DNA of 64,000 nt from an uncultured Christensenellaceae bacterium (GCA_910586925.1 CAJUKG010000006.1:62001-126000), one strand, 5' to 3'; counted from the stretch's first letter, positions 50,789-60,254 are shown. A program made the numbers and translations. Notes: generated by a model from the sequence alone, not told the origin.

Positions 50789-51181
50789 TTACTTCTCCTC
50801 CTTGGTGTCGAGAATGACGGTGATATGGCTGGTGCGCTTGAGAATGTGATGCGCTCTGCCCTTGCTCACCGGCTGGAAGCGTTTGAGCGTCGGACCGACG
50901 TCCGCGTACGCTTCGGCGACATAAAGGTCGTCCACCGACAAGCCCTTGTTATGCTCGGCGTTCGCCGCCGCGGAATTGAGCACTTTGAACACCTGCTCGC
51001 ATGCCGCTTTGGGCGTGGCTTGGAGTATAGCCATGGCTTCCGCTACCGATTTGCCGCGAATAAGCGCGAGAACTATACGCACTTTGTCGGGCGATATGCG
51101 AACATGCTTCGCCGTAGCAAACGGACGCTGTTCGCGCCGCGCTTTGACTGCGGCGGTTTTTTCTTTCATTCTTGTAGCCAT
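50789..51181 (-). CDS. rplV: 50S ribosomal protein L22
   Basis: A 130-aa protein whose loop lines the exit tunnel. HVRISPDKVRIVLALIRGKS and AYADVGPTLKRFQPVSKGRAHHILKRTSHI (read in two parts: VGPTLKRFQPVSKGRAH and ILKRTSHI) are conserved. 11 bp from rpsS. Confidence 0.97.
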   Translation of the reverse strand: MATRMKEKTAAVKARREQRPFATAKHVRISPDKVRIVLALIRGKSVAEAMAILQATPKAACEQVFKVLNSAAANAEHNKGLSVDDLYVAEAYADVGPTLKRFQPVSKGRAHHILKRTSHITVILDTKEEK

Positions 51182-51192
51182 TGCCTCTCTCC

Positions 51193-51471
51193 TTATCTAC
51201 CCTTGGTCTTGCTCTCTCCGGCATGACCGAGGAACGTGCGGGTGGGCGCGAACTCGCCCAGCTTGTGCCCGACCATATCGGTCGTGACGTATACCGGAAC
51301 GAACTTCTTGCCGTTGTGCACCGCAAAAGTAAGACCTATAAACTGCGGGAATATAGTCGATGCGCGCGACCACGTCTTGATGGGACGCTTATCCGCGACT
51401 TCCGCCATAGCTTCCGCTTTCTTCAAAAGCTTGGCGTCAACAAAATAACCTTTCTTTGTCGATCTTGACAT
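51193..51471 (-). CDS. rpsS: 30S ribosomal protein S19
   Basis: A 92-aa head protein. SRSTKKGYFVDAKLLKK and KTWSRASTIFPQFIGLTFAV, then HKLGEFAPTRTFLGHAG, are canonical. Confidence 0.98.
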   Translation of the reverse strand: MSRSTKKGYFVDAKLLKKAEAMAEVADKRPIKTWSRASTIFPQFIGLTFAVHNGKKFVPVYVTTDMVGHKLGEFAPTRTFLGHAGESKTKGR

Positions 51472-51486
51472 ATCTTAAAGCTCTCC

Positions 51487-52314
51487 TTAATTTATGCGCT
51501 TGACAATGAACTTGTCGGACGCCTTGTGCTTGGAACGCGTCTTTTTGCCGAGCGTCGGTTTGCCCCAAGGCGATACCGGACTCGGTCTGCCTATCGGGCT
51601 CTTGCCTTCGCCGCCGCCGTGAGGGTGATCGCAAGGGTTCATGACCACGCCGCGTACCGTCGGCTTGACGCCCATGTGACGTTTTCTGCCCGCTTTGCCG
51701 AGCGAAACAAGCTCGTGGTCGAGATTGCCCACTTGACCGATCGTAGCTTTGCAACGCTGCAACACCATTCTCATTTCGCCGGACGGCAAGCGCAACGTCG
51801 CGTATCTGCCTTCCTTTGCCATGAGCTGTGCGGACGCACCCGCCGTGCGGACCATTTGCCCGCCTCTGCCGGGGAGCATTTCGATGTTGTGCACAAGCGT
51901 ACCTACCGGAATGTTCGCGAGCGGCAAGCAGTTGCCCGCTTTGATGTCCGCCGTTTCGCCCGAAATAACGGTGTCGCCCTTTTGCAGTCCGAGCGGCGCG
52001 AGAATGTAACGTTTCTCGCCGTCGGCGTAGTGCAGGAGCGCGATGAACGCCGTGCGGTTGGGGTCGTATTCGACGGTCGCGACTTTAGCGGGAATGTTGT
52101 CCTTGTCGCGCTTGAAGTCGATCACGCGGTACTTCTGACGGTTGCCGCCGCCGATGTGACGGACGGTGATCTTGCCGGAGAAGTTGCGTCCGCCGTGACG
52201 GCTCTGTTCTCTCAATAACGGCTTATACGGCGCGTCGCCGGTAAGCTCGGGAGCCGAGATGACGGTTTTGAACCGCGTGCCCGGCGTAATCGGTTTATAT
52301 CTTTTAATTGCCAT
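51487..52314 (-). CDS. rplB: 50S ribosomal protein L2
   Basis: A 275-aa protein essential for subunit association and peptidyl transfer. MAIKRYKPITPGTRFKTV begins it, and the conserved GVVMNPCDHPHGGGEGKSPIG segment with the functional His is present. 18 bp from rplW. Confidence 0.98.
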   Translation of the reverse strand: MAIKRYKPITPGTRFKTVISAPELTGDAPYKPLLREQSRHGGRNFSGKITVRHIGGGNRQKYRVIDFKRDKDNIPAKVATVEYDPNRTAFIALLHYADGEKRYILAPLGLQKGDTVISGETADIKAGNCLPLANIPVGTLVHNIEMLPGRGGQMVRTAGASAQLMAKEGRYATLRLPSGEMRMVLQRCKATIGQVGNLDHELVSLGKAGRKRHMGVKPTVRGVVMNPCDHPHGGGEGKSPIGRPSPVSPWGKPTLGKKTRSKHKASDKFIVKRIN

Positions 52315-52332
52315 GATTTCGTGTGCTCCTTA

Positions 52333-52623
52333 TTAGGATAAGGTTTCGAAGAACGGGATTGCCTTCGACGTTGCTTCGAGCGTTACGTACGCTTTCTTAC
52401 CTTTGGAGGTATAACCGCCCGTTCTGCCCTGACGCTTATACTTGCCGCGAACGTTGACGACGTTGACCGATTCGACTTTAACGTCGAACACGCTTTCGAC
52501 CGCCGCTTTTATCTGAACTTTGTCCGCACGCGGGTCTACCATGAACACGTAGCGTTTTTGCGCAACGCCGTTATTGGATTTTTCCGTGAGTACCGGACTC
52601 TTTATGATGTCGTGTGCCAACAT
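52333..52623 (-). CDS. rplW: 50S ribosomal protein L23
   Basis: A 96-aa exit-tunnel protein, docking site for trigger factor and SRP. IIKSPVLTEKSN, then VDPRADKVQIKAAVE and VNVRGKYKRQGR are family motifs. Coupled to rplD by a 1-nt overlap. Confidence 0.97.
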   Translation of the reverse strand: MLAHDIIKSPVLTEKSNNGVAQKRYVFMVDPRADKVQIKAAVESVFDVKVESVNVVNVRGKYKRQGRTGGYTSKGKKAYVTLEATSKAIPFFETLS

Positions 52624-53264
52624 TATTTCGCCGCGACCTCCTTGTCGGTATATTTGGCTTGCAACGCGTTGACGGCGTCAACCGTGGTCAGCATGACCGC
52701 GTTCGCCACAACGTCGTATACGTTAAGCTGCTCGCTCGCCGCCGTGCGCACGTTCGGAATGTTCCGCGATGCGCGAAGCGCGTTTTCATTGCCCGCGGGG
52801 AGCACGAGCAGTACGCGACTTTCTATCTTGAGTGCCTTGAGCACCGCAGCCATATTCTTGGTTTTAGGCTCGATCTCGAGCTTGTCGAGAACGATGATGT
52901 TGCCGTCCGCAAGTTTCGCCGAGAGCGCGCTCTTGATAGCCTCGAGCCGCACGACCTTGTTTATCTTCTTGCGGAAAGAACGCGGCTTCGGCGCGAAAAC
53001 GACGCCGCCGCCCTTCCATTGCGGTGCGCGGATAGAGCCTTGGCGGGCGTTACCCGTGCCCTTTTGACGCCACGGCTTTTTACCGCCGCCCGTCACCTCG
53101 GTGCGCGTGAGCGTGCTCTTGGTGCCTTGGCGGGCGTTTGCCATTTGCGCAACTACCACTTGATGAATGATCGCTTCGTTGTACTCGACGCCGAAAACGC
53201 TTTCGTCAAGCTCCATAGTGCCGGCAGTGCTGCCGTCTTGCTTATATATCTTAATAGTAGGCAT
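52623..53264 (-). CDS. rplD: 50S ribosomal protein L4
   Basis: A 213-aa protein with an extended loop reaching the tunnel (TEVTGGGKKPWRQKGTGNARQG). N-terminal PTIKIYKQDGSTAGT and C-terminal NAVMLTTVDAVNAL fit. The second ATG (53264) gives a normal start; another lies 6 nt upstream. L4 autoregulates the S10 operon in Escherichia coli; whether it does so here is unknown. Confidence 0.96.
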   Translation of the reverse strand: MPTIKIYKQDGSTAGTMELDESVFGVEYNEAIIHQVVVAQMANARQGTKSTLTRTEVTGGGKKPWRQKGTGNARQGSIRAPQWKGGGVVFAPKPRSFRKKINKVVRLEAIKSALSAKLADGNIIVLDKLEIEPKTKNMAAVLKALKIESRVLLVLPAGNENALRASRNIPNVRTAASEQLNVYDVVANAVMLTTVDAVNALQAKYTDKEVAAK

Positions 53265-53286
53265 ATTCAACTAATCTCCTCGAACC

Positions 53287-53916
53287 TTATTTCACCGTTT
53301 CTTTGACGGTAACAAGCCCGCCCTTCGGTCCGGGCACCGCGCCGCGTATCAAAAGCACGCCGCGCGCCTTGTCTACCTTGACTACCTTGAGGTTCTGGAT
53401 GGTGACGTTCTCGTGACCGTACTGACCGGGCATCTTCAAATTCTTGATGCGGCGGGACGGATTGGAGTTCGCACCCGTAGAACCGACGCTGCGGTGAACG
53501 GGACCGGTACCGTGCGTCATTTTGAGTCTATGATGATTCCAACGCTTGATAACGCCGGTGAAACCTCTGCCTTTGGTCACGCCCGACACATCGACCATGT
53601 CGCCTTCTTCAAACATGGAGCAGTCTATAACGCTGCCGACCTCGTAAGTATCGGCATTGTCGTAACGGAACTCGCGCAAATGACGCGCGGGCTTCGCCTT
53701 CGCCTTTTTGAAAAGCCCCGATTCCGGCTTGTTGAGCTTGCCTTCTTTGATCTCCTCGAACGCACAAACGACCGCGCTGTAGCCGTTGCGCTCCTCGGTG
53801 CGCTTGTCCACAACCGTCATAGGTCCGCACAAAACAACGGTAACGGGAACCGCCACGTCGTTCTCGCCGAAAATCTGCGTCATGCCGAGTTTCTTGCCTA
53901 ATATCGCTTTCTTCAT
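53287..53916 (-). CDS. rplC: 50S ribosomal protein L3
   Basis: A 209-aa protein that binds early to 23S rRNA; its loop approaches the peptidyl-transferase centre. KKAILGKKLGMTQIFGEN and GHENVTIQNLKVVKVDKARG are conserved. The usual RVFPGKRMAGH segment is RRIKNLKMPGQYGH. Confidence 0.97.
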   Translation of the reverse strand: MKKAILGKKLGMTQIFGENDVAVPVTVVLCGPMTVVDKRTEERNGYSAVVCAFEEIKEGKLNKPESGLFKKAKAKPARHLREFRYDNADTYEVGSVIDCSMFEEGDMVDVSGVTKGRGFTGVIKRWNHHRLKMTHGTGPVHRSVGSTGANSNPSRRIKNLKMPGQYGHENVTIQNLKVVKVDKARGVLLIRGAVPGPKGGLVTVKETVK

Positions 53917-53927
53917 GACAGATCTCC

Positions 53928-54236
53928 TTACAGCTTAATCTTGATGTCTACGCCCGCGGGAAGATCGAGACGCATGAGCGAATCGACCGTCTTGCCGGAC
54001 GGACTGTAAATGTCGATAAGACGCGAATACGTGCGAAGCTCGAACTGCTCGCGCGAATCCTTGTGCTTGTGTACCGAACGCAAAATCGTCACCACTTCCT
54101 TCTGCGTCGGCAGAGGAATGGGACCGCACACCTTCGACCCGGTCTGCTTCGCCGCGTCGACAATGCGTTGAGCCGAACTGTCAATCAGTTCGTGATCGTA
54201 CGCTCTCAACTTGATTCTGATTTTTTGGCTAGACAT
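53928..54236 (-). CDS. rpsJ: 30S ribosomal protein S10
   Basis: A 102-aa S10, also the NusE elongation factor, and first gene of the cluster. KIRIKLRAYDHELIDSSAQRIV and GPIPLPTQKEVVTILRSVHKHKDSREQFE are diagnostic. The start at 54236 has AAGGAG at good distance; a longer frame to 54272 lacks support. Confidence 0.97.
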   Translation of the reverse strand: MSSQKIRIKLRAYDHELIDSSAQRIVDAAKQTGSKVCGPIPLPTQKEVVTILRSVHKHKDSREQFELRTYSRLIDIYSPSGKTVDSLMRLDLPAGVDIKIKL

Positions 54237-54389
54237 ATCTTTCTCCTTGTGTCCACCCGACTGCGCCGCCACTACATGTTGTAGTTGTTTTCACGCGCTC
54301 GGGCGTGCCATTTTGTGCGAATTTTTTTCGGGGCTTCTCGGCCCCGATTTCCCTCACAAAAACCACTGCGCTTTTTGCGCAGCTTAATT
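54237..54389 (-). promoter_or_regulatory. 5' leader of the S10-spc-alpha operon
   Basis: The predicted mRNA leader is about 150 nt and contains two stems: CTGCGC/GCGCAG (54367-54383) and CGGGGC/GCCCCG (54329-54347). Neither is followed by a U-run in the operon sense, so no attenuator is evident. A protein- or rRNA-like binding structure is possible. Confidence 0.45.
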
Positions 54390-54418
54390 ATTTTACTACC
54401 CCAAAAGAATTTTGTCAA
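54390..54418 (-). promoter_or_regulatory. Promoter of the S10-spc-alpha operon
   Basis: On the minus strand TTGACA (54413-54418), a 17-bp spacer and TAAAAT (54390-54395). It is the only strong promoter seen for the 32 downstream genes. Confidence 0.85.
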
Positions 54419-54777
54419 CTGTTTTCGGGGGGTAAATCCAAACTTTTTTTCTTTATTTTTTACACGGTTTCGCGTCTATTCGTTTATGAGAGATCGGTCT
54501 TTCGGCATTATCCGTACGTCGATACCGCCCGCCGCCCTTTTCTTTATATATTATATATATATCATATATATATCGTTGCGGCAAAGAGCGGATTTCTCCG
54601 CTTCGGTCGAAATGATAAAAAGGAATAGATTCTTCACTGCAAAGAATGACAAAAAGGATAATGCGGAACGCAGTGGGCTGCATCCCCTACGAAAACAAGG
54701 TCGATTATAATGCGGAGCGCATGAGGGACGCAAGGAAGGCTAAAGTCCCCTACGGAATATCCGAAATTTCGCTGATC
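54419..54777. repeat. Repeat-bearing gap between parA and rpsJ promoter
   Basis: No gene is seen. 54546-54571 is an AT dinucleotide-rich tract. 54590-54616 is a shortened copy of the GATTTCTCCGCTTCGGTCGAAATGA motif found at 13.3 and 61.2 kb, followed by a short ATTCTTCACTGCAAAGAATGAC motif (54629-54650). A pair of related ATGCGGA(A/G)CGCA units (54661 and 54710) follows. Confidence 0.65.
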
Positions 54778-55590
54778 TCACATTTTCTTTTTAAGCGCGG
54801 AGAGGTTCTTTATCGGGGTGAATTTGTCGCGGTTGCGGTTGAGCACTTCCTCGGCGAGATTTTTATACGCGATGCCGCCGGCGGACGTCGGGTCGAACTG
54901 ACTGATAGGCAAGCCGAACGACGGAGCTTCGGCGAGGCGGACGCTGCGCGGGATCCGCGTATTGAACGCTTTTTTGCCGAAGTAGCGCGTGATCTCCTCG
55001 GCGACCGAGTTGACGAGGTTGGTGCGCGAACTGAACATGGTTATCACCACCCCTTCTATCTCGAGCGACGGATTGAGTATTTTCTTCGCGAGCTTGATTG
55101 TGTTCATGAGCTGACTCAAGCCCTCGAGCGCGAAATACTCGCCCTGCATGGGAATGAGTATGGAGTCCGCCGCCGTGAGCGCGTTGAGCGTGAGCAGTCC
55201 TATAAACGGCGGGCAATCTATGAGTATGTAGTCGTAGTTGTTCTTGATAGGCGCGACGGCGCGCTTGAGTGCCGTTTCGCGGCGGTCGAGGTTGACGAGT
55301 TCCGCTTCCGCGCCCGACAAGTCTATGTTCGACGGGATAATATCGAGTCCGTCCACACCGGTATGCCGTATCGCCTGTTCCGCGGTGCAGTCGCCTATGA
55401 GCAGGCTGTACACCGAGTTCTTGACTTTATGCTTTTCGATTCCGAGTCCGCTCGACGCGTTGCCTTGCGGGTCGTTGTCTATGATGAGCACTTTTTTGCC
55501 GAACGCCGCAAAGTACGCGGCAAGATTGACGCACGTCGTCGTCTTGCCTACTCCGCCTTTCTGATTTGCTATCGCTATAGTTTTTGCCAT
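54778..55590 (-). CDS. ParA/Soj-type chromosome-partitioning ATPase
   Basis: A 270-aa Walker ATPase. The deviant Walker A KGGVGKTTTC is at 11-20, Walker A' and B regions follow (VLIIDNDPQGNASSGLG; YILIDCPPFIGLLTLNAL). The length and start fit chromosomal Soj rather than plasmid ParA with a DNA-binding extension. Soj proteins move origin regions and regulate DnaA. No parB or parS site is seen beside it, which is unusual. AGAGGA precedes the ATG. The gene reads toward the ribosomal operon, separated by the repeat-bearing gap. Confidence 0.93.
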   Translation of the reverse strand: MAKTIAIANQKGGVGKTTTCVNLAAYFAAFGKKVLIIDNDPQGNASSGLGIEKHKVKNSVYSLLIGDCTAEQAIRHTGVDGLDIIPSNIDLSGAEAELVNLDRRETALKRAVAPIKNNYDYILIDCPPFIGLLTLNALTAADSILIPMQGEYFALEGLSQLMNTIKLAKKILNPSLEIEGVVITMFSSRTNLVNSVAEEITRYFGKKAFNTRIPRSVRLAEAPSFGLPISQFDPTSAGGIAYKNLAEEVLNRNRDKFTPIKNLSALKKKM

Positions 55591-55657
55591 TGTTGTTTCC
55601 TCTGCTTTATTGCCGTTTATCGGTTTTGTGGTTTTTTGTGGGGTTTTCAATATGCAC

Positions 55658-56611
55658 TTATGCACTCGCCTGCACGGTCGCGTCGTCCGCTTCACCGTCG
55701 GTGTCCGGCAAAGCGTATTCGAGCGGTATTCCGTAATAACTCTCGTACAGTTCGCGCACCGCCGTTTCGCACCGTTTTGCGACGTCGTTTCGCCGCGCAC
55801 GCACTCCCGAAGCCTTATCTATATATATAGGGTCGGCGATCGCGATCTTCATTTTGGGCAGGTGCAACAACCGCCTTATAAAATTGGGCTTGCCGTAACA
55901 GTACAGCATGGGCACTATCGGAACGTCGAGCATGTCCGCGTAATAGAACGCGCCGTCCTTGTACGGTCGGGGTTTTTTATACCCTATCCACATGCTTTGT
56001 TCGGCATAAAAATGAATGGCGGTGTTTTTGGATTTCAGATATTCGAGCATGTCCGCGAACGCGCGCGCCCCGCCTATCGTCTTGGGCAGCGGCACGCCCG
56101 ATACCGCCGCTATTATCGCGCCGCCAGCCGTGCGCTTTCTGTTGTGCGGCGCGACGATTATGTTTTGTCGCTTTCCGCCCATTGCGCGGCGGGTGAGCAA
56201 ACAGTCGAGATACCCGATATGGTTGGACGTCGTTATGCACGCCCCCACTCCCTTGAGTTTCTTCCTGTCCTTGGCTCGCCACACTCCGAAGCCTATGCCC
56301 GCGGCGATCCACGCCACCGCTTTGAACAGTCCGCCGCACACCGCTCGCGACAAAAGCCAAAACGGGTTTTTCGGGCGTTTGTACACGTACGAGCCGTCGG
56401 TGTTCGCGCTTTTCTCGGTATCGAACGGCGAACCGTCCACGTCGAACGCCCGCAGTTTTTCCAGCTCGTCGAGGTACACCGCATAAACGCGCTTATTCAT
56501 TCTGCCGCCCTCTTTGGCTATCTCGGCGAGCATTCTGTCGTACAGCTCGAGAGGGATCTTCCCATCCTCCGCAAGCTCCGCGAAGAACCGCAAATACTTC
56601 TTCGTGTTCAT
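55658..56611 (-). CDS. PlsC-like lysophospholipid acyltransferase
   Basis: A 317-aa acyltransferase of the LPLAT family. Catalytic block NHIGYLD (HX4D, about 144-150) and the substrate-binding region (FYAEQSMWIGYKK, about 206-218, in place of the usual FPEG-R) are visible. An N-terminal region of about 70 residues and one hydrophobic helix precede it. It probably acylates a glycerol-phosphate or glycolipid intermediate at the membrane. It overlaps the glycosyltransferase gene by 4 nt, so the two probably act in one lipid pathway. Confidence 0.85.
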   Translation of the reverse strand: MNTKKYLRFFAELAEDGKIPLELYDRMLAEIAKEGGRMNKRVYAVYLDELEKLRAFDVDGSPFDTEKSANTDGSYVYKRPKNPFWLLSRAVCGGLFKAVAWIAAGIGFGVWRAKDRKKLKGVGACITTSNHIGYLDCLLTRRAMGGKRQNIIVAPHNRKRTAGGAIIAAVSGVPLPKTIGGARAFADMLEYLKSKNTAIHFYAEQSMWIGYKKPRPYKDGAFYYADMLDVPIVPMLYCYGKPNFIRRLLHLPKMKIAIADPIYIDKASGVRARRNDVAKRCETAVRELYESYYGIPLEYALPDTDGEADDATVQASA

Positions 56612-58026
56612 CGCGCCGAGATCCCGCCGATCTTGCGTTGCGACTCGGGTATCGTTATATCGCCGCTCGGCGTTACGACCGCCCCGTCGTCACCGTCGCC
56701 GTCGTCGTCCGCGACAATGGTTATGTCTTCTACCCCGTCGTTCGCGGCGGCGGGCTGTTCGTTCATGACCGCCGCACGGAAATCGTCGAAGTCGGCGGCG
56801 AACCGCTCGTCGGACACCGCGCCGCGCTGTTCGGTGTCGAGCGCGTGCTGCAACACCTGCTTTTGCGCTTCTTCGTGAATTATGTCCACAACCGAATTCG
56901 CGCCGTTGCCCATTTTTATAAGCTCGTCTATCTTGCGTTCGTACACCGTGAGCTGCGAACGGTCGGACATGAACTGCTTGATGCGCTTGACCGCGCGACC
57001 CGGCGCGAATACCGTTTCGCCGCAGCCGTGCTCGTTGACGAAAACTTTGACCGTGCCCGCCTCTATGACGTGCGGACAATAGTTGATCATGACGGGCGTG
57101 CGCATGTACAGGCTGTCGAGCACTGCGTTCGGTCCGCCTTTGGTGAGAAAAACGTCCGCCGCGCCGTACAGCTCGTACGCGTTTTTCATGAACGGATACA
57201 CCTTTAACGTCATGCCGTCCTTGACTTTGAGCCTGCTCCTGCCCTCGGCAATATCGGTAAACCGCTTGTATTGCTTCTCGTTACTGCCCGCTATTATGCA
57301 GAGCGTTATCGGCAGTCCGCTTTTGATCAGTTTCTTCGCGAACCGCGGACCTCTGCCCATCATGTACCCGCCGTCGGCGATCACGACCGTGAACTTGTCG
57401 TACGGCAATCCCAATTTTTCGCGCAGTTCGTAGCGCGTGCTCGTATTGCGCTCGACGCACCCGCGCACGCACGGCGTGACGCGCCGCAACCGCATCGGGT
57501 CGAACCGATAACGGATCGCTTTGGAATACGCGAGCGGATTGTTGACGATGAATATTCCGTCGCGGCTGTCCCAAAACGAATGTAGCGTGGGGTCGGGATT
57601 GTAGTTTATGACCACTGCGTCATGGTTTATGCGCCGCTTATACTCGACGGCGAGAAGATCGGTGAAATAGTGGTTGGTTATGATAATATCGGGCGAGCGT
57701 TTCTTTATCGCCTCAAGCCCCTGCCTGAACGATTTGTACGCCATTTGTCGGTGAAAAAACCGCAGCAGTTTATGCCCGCCGAGCAAGTGTATAAACGGGA
57801 ATACGAACCTGCCGAAATACGGGATCTTGTTTGTGTTCTGAACCTCTTTTATGAGAAAATCGTTCATTTTCGAGAGGTTTTTATACCCGTCCTCGGTAAG
57901 TATAAAACTTTTTTGAATATCGTAAACGTCGCCGTATTTTTCGACGAGCATTTCGTATATACTGTCCATCGAGGAAATGTGTCCGAACCCCGATTCGACA
58001 TATGTTACCAAGATTTTTTGTTTCAT
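56608..58026 (-). CDS. MGDG-synthase/UgtP-like glycosyltransferase
   Basis: A 472-aa family-28 type glycosyltransferase. The N-terminal lobe (VTYVESGFGHISSMDSI, then PDIIITNHYFTD) and C-terminal lobe (DVFLTKGGPNAVLDSLYMRTPVMI) match diacylglycerol glucosyl- or galactosyltransferases such as UgtP and MGDG synthase, relatives of MurG. It would use a UDP-sugar to glycosylate diacylglycerol at the inner membrane. The last 75 residues are an acidic, probably disordered tail. It starts 32 bp after the GH78-like gene, with no clear SD, and is coupled to the acyltransferase. Confidence 0.87.
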   Translation of the reverse strand: MKQKILVTYVESGFGHISSMDSIYEMLVEKYGDVYDIQKSFILTEDGYKNLSKMNDFLIKEVQNTNKIPYFGRFVFPFIHLLGGHKLLRFFHRQMAYKSFRQGLEAIKKRSPDIIITNHYFTDLLAVEYKRRINHDAVVINYNPDPTLHSFWDSRDGIFIVNNPLAYSKAIRYRFDPMRLRRVTPCVRGCVERNTSTRYELREKLGLPYDKFTVVIADGGYMMGRGPRFAKKLIKSGLPITLCIIAGSNEKQYKRFTDIAEGRSRLKVKDGMTLKVYPFMKNAYELYGAADVFLTKGGPNAVLDSLYMRTPVMINYCPHVIEAGTVKVFVNEHGCGETVFAPGRAVKRIKQFMSDRSQLTVYERKIDELIKMGNGANSVVDIIHEEAQKQVLQHALDTEQRGAVSDERFAADFDDFRAAVMNEQPAAANDGVEDITIVADDDGDGDDGAVVTPSGDITIPESQRKIGGISAR

Positions 58027-58058
58027 GTTCGGTTGTCCGTTAGCCGCACTCCGCGTTT

Positions 58059-60254
58059 CTATATGGAAAACTTCTTTTTGCCGCGGTTGATTGCGGTAAC
58101 TACGCGTTCCGCCGTGCGATCGACGTTGCCGGGCACAAGGACAAGCTCCACTTTCGCAGATGTGCGGTTGTCGATGATAATATCTATACGACTGTCGGAA
58201 TACTTGTATCTGACGTCTATCTCGCCCGTCGCGAGCTTCAACAGCACGCGCATATCCTTGATGGCGCGGAAATCGGGCGTGATCGCGATCTCCGTTCCGC
58301 CGTTTTGCACTTTGATCCCGCCGAACAGCTCTATCGCTTCGAATATGACCGCCGAGCGATACGCGTTACAGCCGGTGCCGTAGCCGTTAAAGTCCTCGCC
58401 GAGCGTACTACTGCCGTCGGTCACTGCGAGCGCGTGCCGCGCATCGAACCGCTTCCGCGCAAGATCGCTCCTGCCGAGCACGCACAGTGCTTCCACCGCC
58501 GCCCACTCGAGATATGGCGACGCACAGCAGTTCGCGACGAGAAGCCGCGCGATCTGCGCGTGACGCTCCTGCGGAATAAGTCCCGTGAGCGCGATGAGCG
58601 CGTTCGCGCGATCGTCGTAGCTTTCGCCGAGCGCGGTGTAACCGAGTCCGTCCCAACGACTCTCTATAAACTCCGCGATATTGTCCATGCGATCGCCGAG
58701 AATTTCGTCGTTGTCGTAATTTCCGATCAGCTTGCCTATCCTGCGCATGAATTTGCACGCCGAATAGTACAGCGCGTTTTCGATCAGCAATCCGTCCACG
58801 TTGTACAGATTGTCGTACCAACTCTGTGCGCCGACACGCGGCTCGACGCCCGTTTCGGTCATTTCCCATTGAAACAGATAATTGCAAAGCGTATCGTATT
58901 CGCGTCGGAACAGCGCGATATCGCCGACGTATTTCAAATACTGCGCAAACAGCCCGTACTCGCCGAGCGCGAGAAGTCCGTGCGACGGAATGTCGTACGG
59001 CATGCCGCCAGACGCACCCGAATACAATATCCCGTCGCCGCGCTCCGCGGTGCGCGCGAACAGATCGTCTATCGTTTTCTTGACGAGCGGCGCGGCGTCG
59101 GCGTACGCGAGATACATCGCCCGCGCCGCTATCGACGAGTCGCCCAGCCACACGTTGCGTTCACGCTCGGGACTGTCCATAATGGTGCCGCCCATACAGC
59201 AATACAGCGTGTGCAACGCCTTGTCGAACAGCTTGTTTAGCGTATCGTCGGCGTCGAATTCGCAGGTCGGTTTCGTATCGTACCCGATCTCGCGATAGCC
59301 GAGCTTGAGCACCTTTACCGTACTCGGCACCGAAAACTCGAGAGTGCTTCCTGTCATGGGCAGCATGCACTCGAACACGTTAAGCGTCGGTTTGGTCGTG
59401 TACGTCACCGAATGCGCGTGAATAAGACTGTTTTCTTCGCCGAACGTGCCCGGACACTCGGTGCGGTCGGTGGTTATGATCACGCGCTCCTGCCCGTTGC
59501 CCGTGATCTCCATGTACGGCGTCAACCGCATTTCGTGCGGCAACGCGATTATATACTTGTCGCCGTCGAACTTGCCCGCTATCTTCTTATACTTGCATAC
59601 GTTTATGTCGGTGAACGTTTCGAGCGGAACGGGACGGAGTTGCAGCGTGCCGTGCTCCGAGTCGGGATAATCCCCGTACTCCGTCGCCGGCTTGAACTGC
59701 GACGAACTGAAAGTCGGCTCCCAAAAACTCTGTATCTGCCCCTCGAGCGACGCGTCGTAATTGACGTCCCACCCCGCATACCGACAGTTGGTCACGGGCG
59801 GGGTCCTGTACGCGTTGTTATCGTATACCGTGAAATTGTTGTCGCTGTGAATATCGAGTTCGTTGCACTCGAACAGCAGTCCCGCGCGCGCGGAACACTC
59901 GAGATCGCGACCGGAATTACCGTAATACTCGCAGTACAGCACTATTACGTTATCGCCTTTGACGAGGTATTTGCCTATGTCCGTTTCGTCATAATACATT
60001 TGACCGACGCTTCGGTCGAGTCCGCCGCACCATACCGCGGCAGTGCCGTTGACTACCAGACAGTAGTGCGTATCGCATGCTATTCTGCACAGCGCGTGCG
60101 CGGGCGGTTTGACGCCCTGCGGGAACGAGAACGTTCGACGCATGATCACATGCGAATTTTTCTTTTCCGCCTCGGCAGACCATATCCACTTGGCTTTGCC
60201 GAACAGTACGGTGGGTTCTTGCGTTTTTTCCACGACCGCCTCCCTGTTGCGCAT
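58059..60254 (-). CDS. GH78-like alpha-L-rhamnosidase-type glycosidase
   Basis: A 731-aa intracellular protein with no signal peptide. An N-terminal beta-sandwich domain (WIWSAEAEKKNSHVIMRRTF, about 22-41, and VKGDNVIVLYCEYYG) and a following beta domain lead to a six-hairpin (alpha/alpha)6 catalytic barrel from about 345, entered by MDSPERERNVWLGDSS, which matches the CPQRDERLGWTGD catalytic-loop motif of GH78. The C-terminal beta domain closes the protein. It probably removes terminal deoxyhexoses from imported oligosaccharides; substrate not determinable. AAAGGCGG lies upstream of the ATG. Possible operon with the glycosyltransferase. Confidence 0.85.
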   Translation of the reverse strand: MRNREAVVEKTQEPTVLFGKAKWIWSAEAEKKNSHVIMRRTFSFPQGVKPPAHALCRIACDTHYCLVVNGTAAVWCGGLDRSVGQMYYDETDIGKYLVKGDNVIVLYCEYYGNSGRDLECSARAGLLFECNELDIHSDNNFTVYDNNAYRTPPVTNCRYAGWDVNYDASLEGQIQSFWEPTFSSSQFKPATEYGDYPDSEHGTLQLRPVPLETFTDINVCKYKKIAGKFDGDKYIIALPHEMRLTPYMEITGNGQERVIITTDRTECPGTFGEENSLIHAHSVTYTTKPTLNVFECMLPMTGSTLEFSVPSTVKVLKLGYREIGYDTKPTCEFDADDTLNKLFDKALHTLYCCMGGTIMDSPERERNVWLGDSSIAARAMYLAYADAAPLVKKTIDDLFARTAERGDGILYSGASGGMPYDIPSHGLLALGEYGLFAQYLKYVGDIALFRREYDTLCNYLFQWEMTETGVEPRVGAQSWYDNLYNVDGLLIENALYYSACKFMRRIGKLIGNYDNDEILGDRMDNIAEFIESRWDGLGYTALGESYDDRANALIALTGLIPQERHAQIARLLVANCCASPYLEWAAVEALCVLGRSDLARKRFDARHALAVTDGSSTLGEDFNGYGTGCNAYRSAVIFEAIELFGGIKVQNGGTEIAITPDFRAIKDMRVLLKLATGEIDVRYKYSDSRIDIIIDNRTSAKVELVLVPGNVDRTAERVVTAINRGKKKFSI

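Noticed and set aside
54324..54347. Attenuator terminator in the S10 leader
   Set aside because: The CGGGGC/GCCCCG stem is followed in the operon sense by an A-run, not a T-run, so it is not an intrinsic terminator for this transcript.
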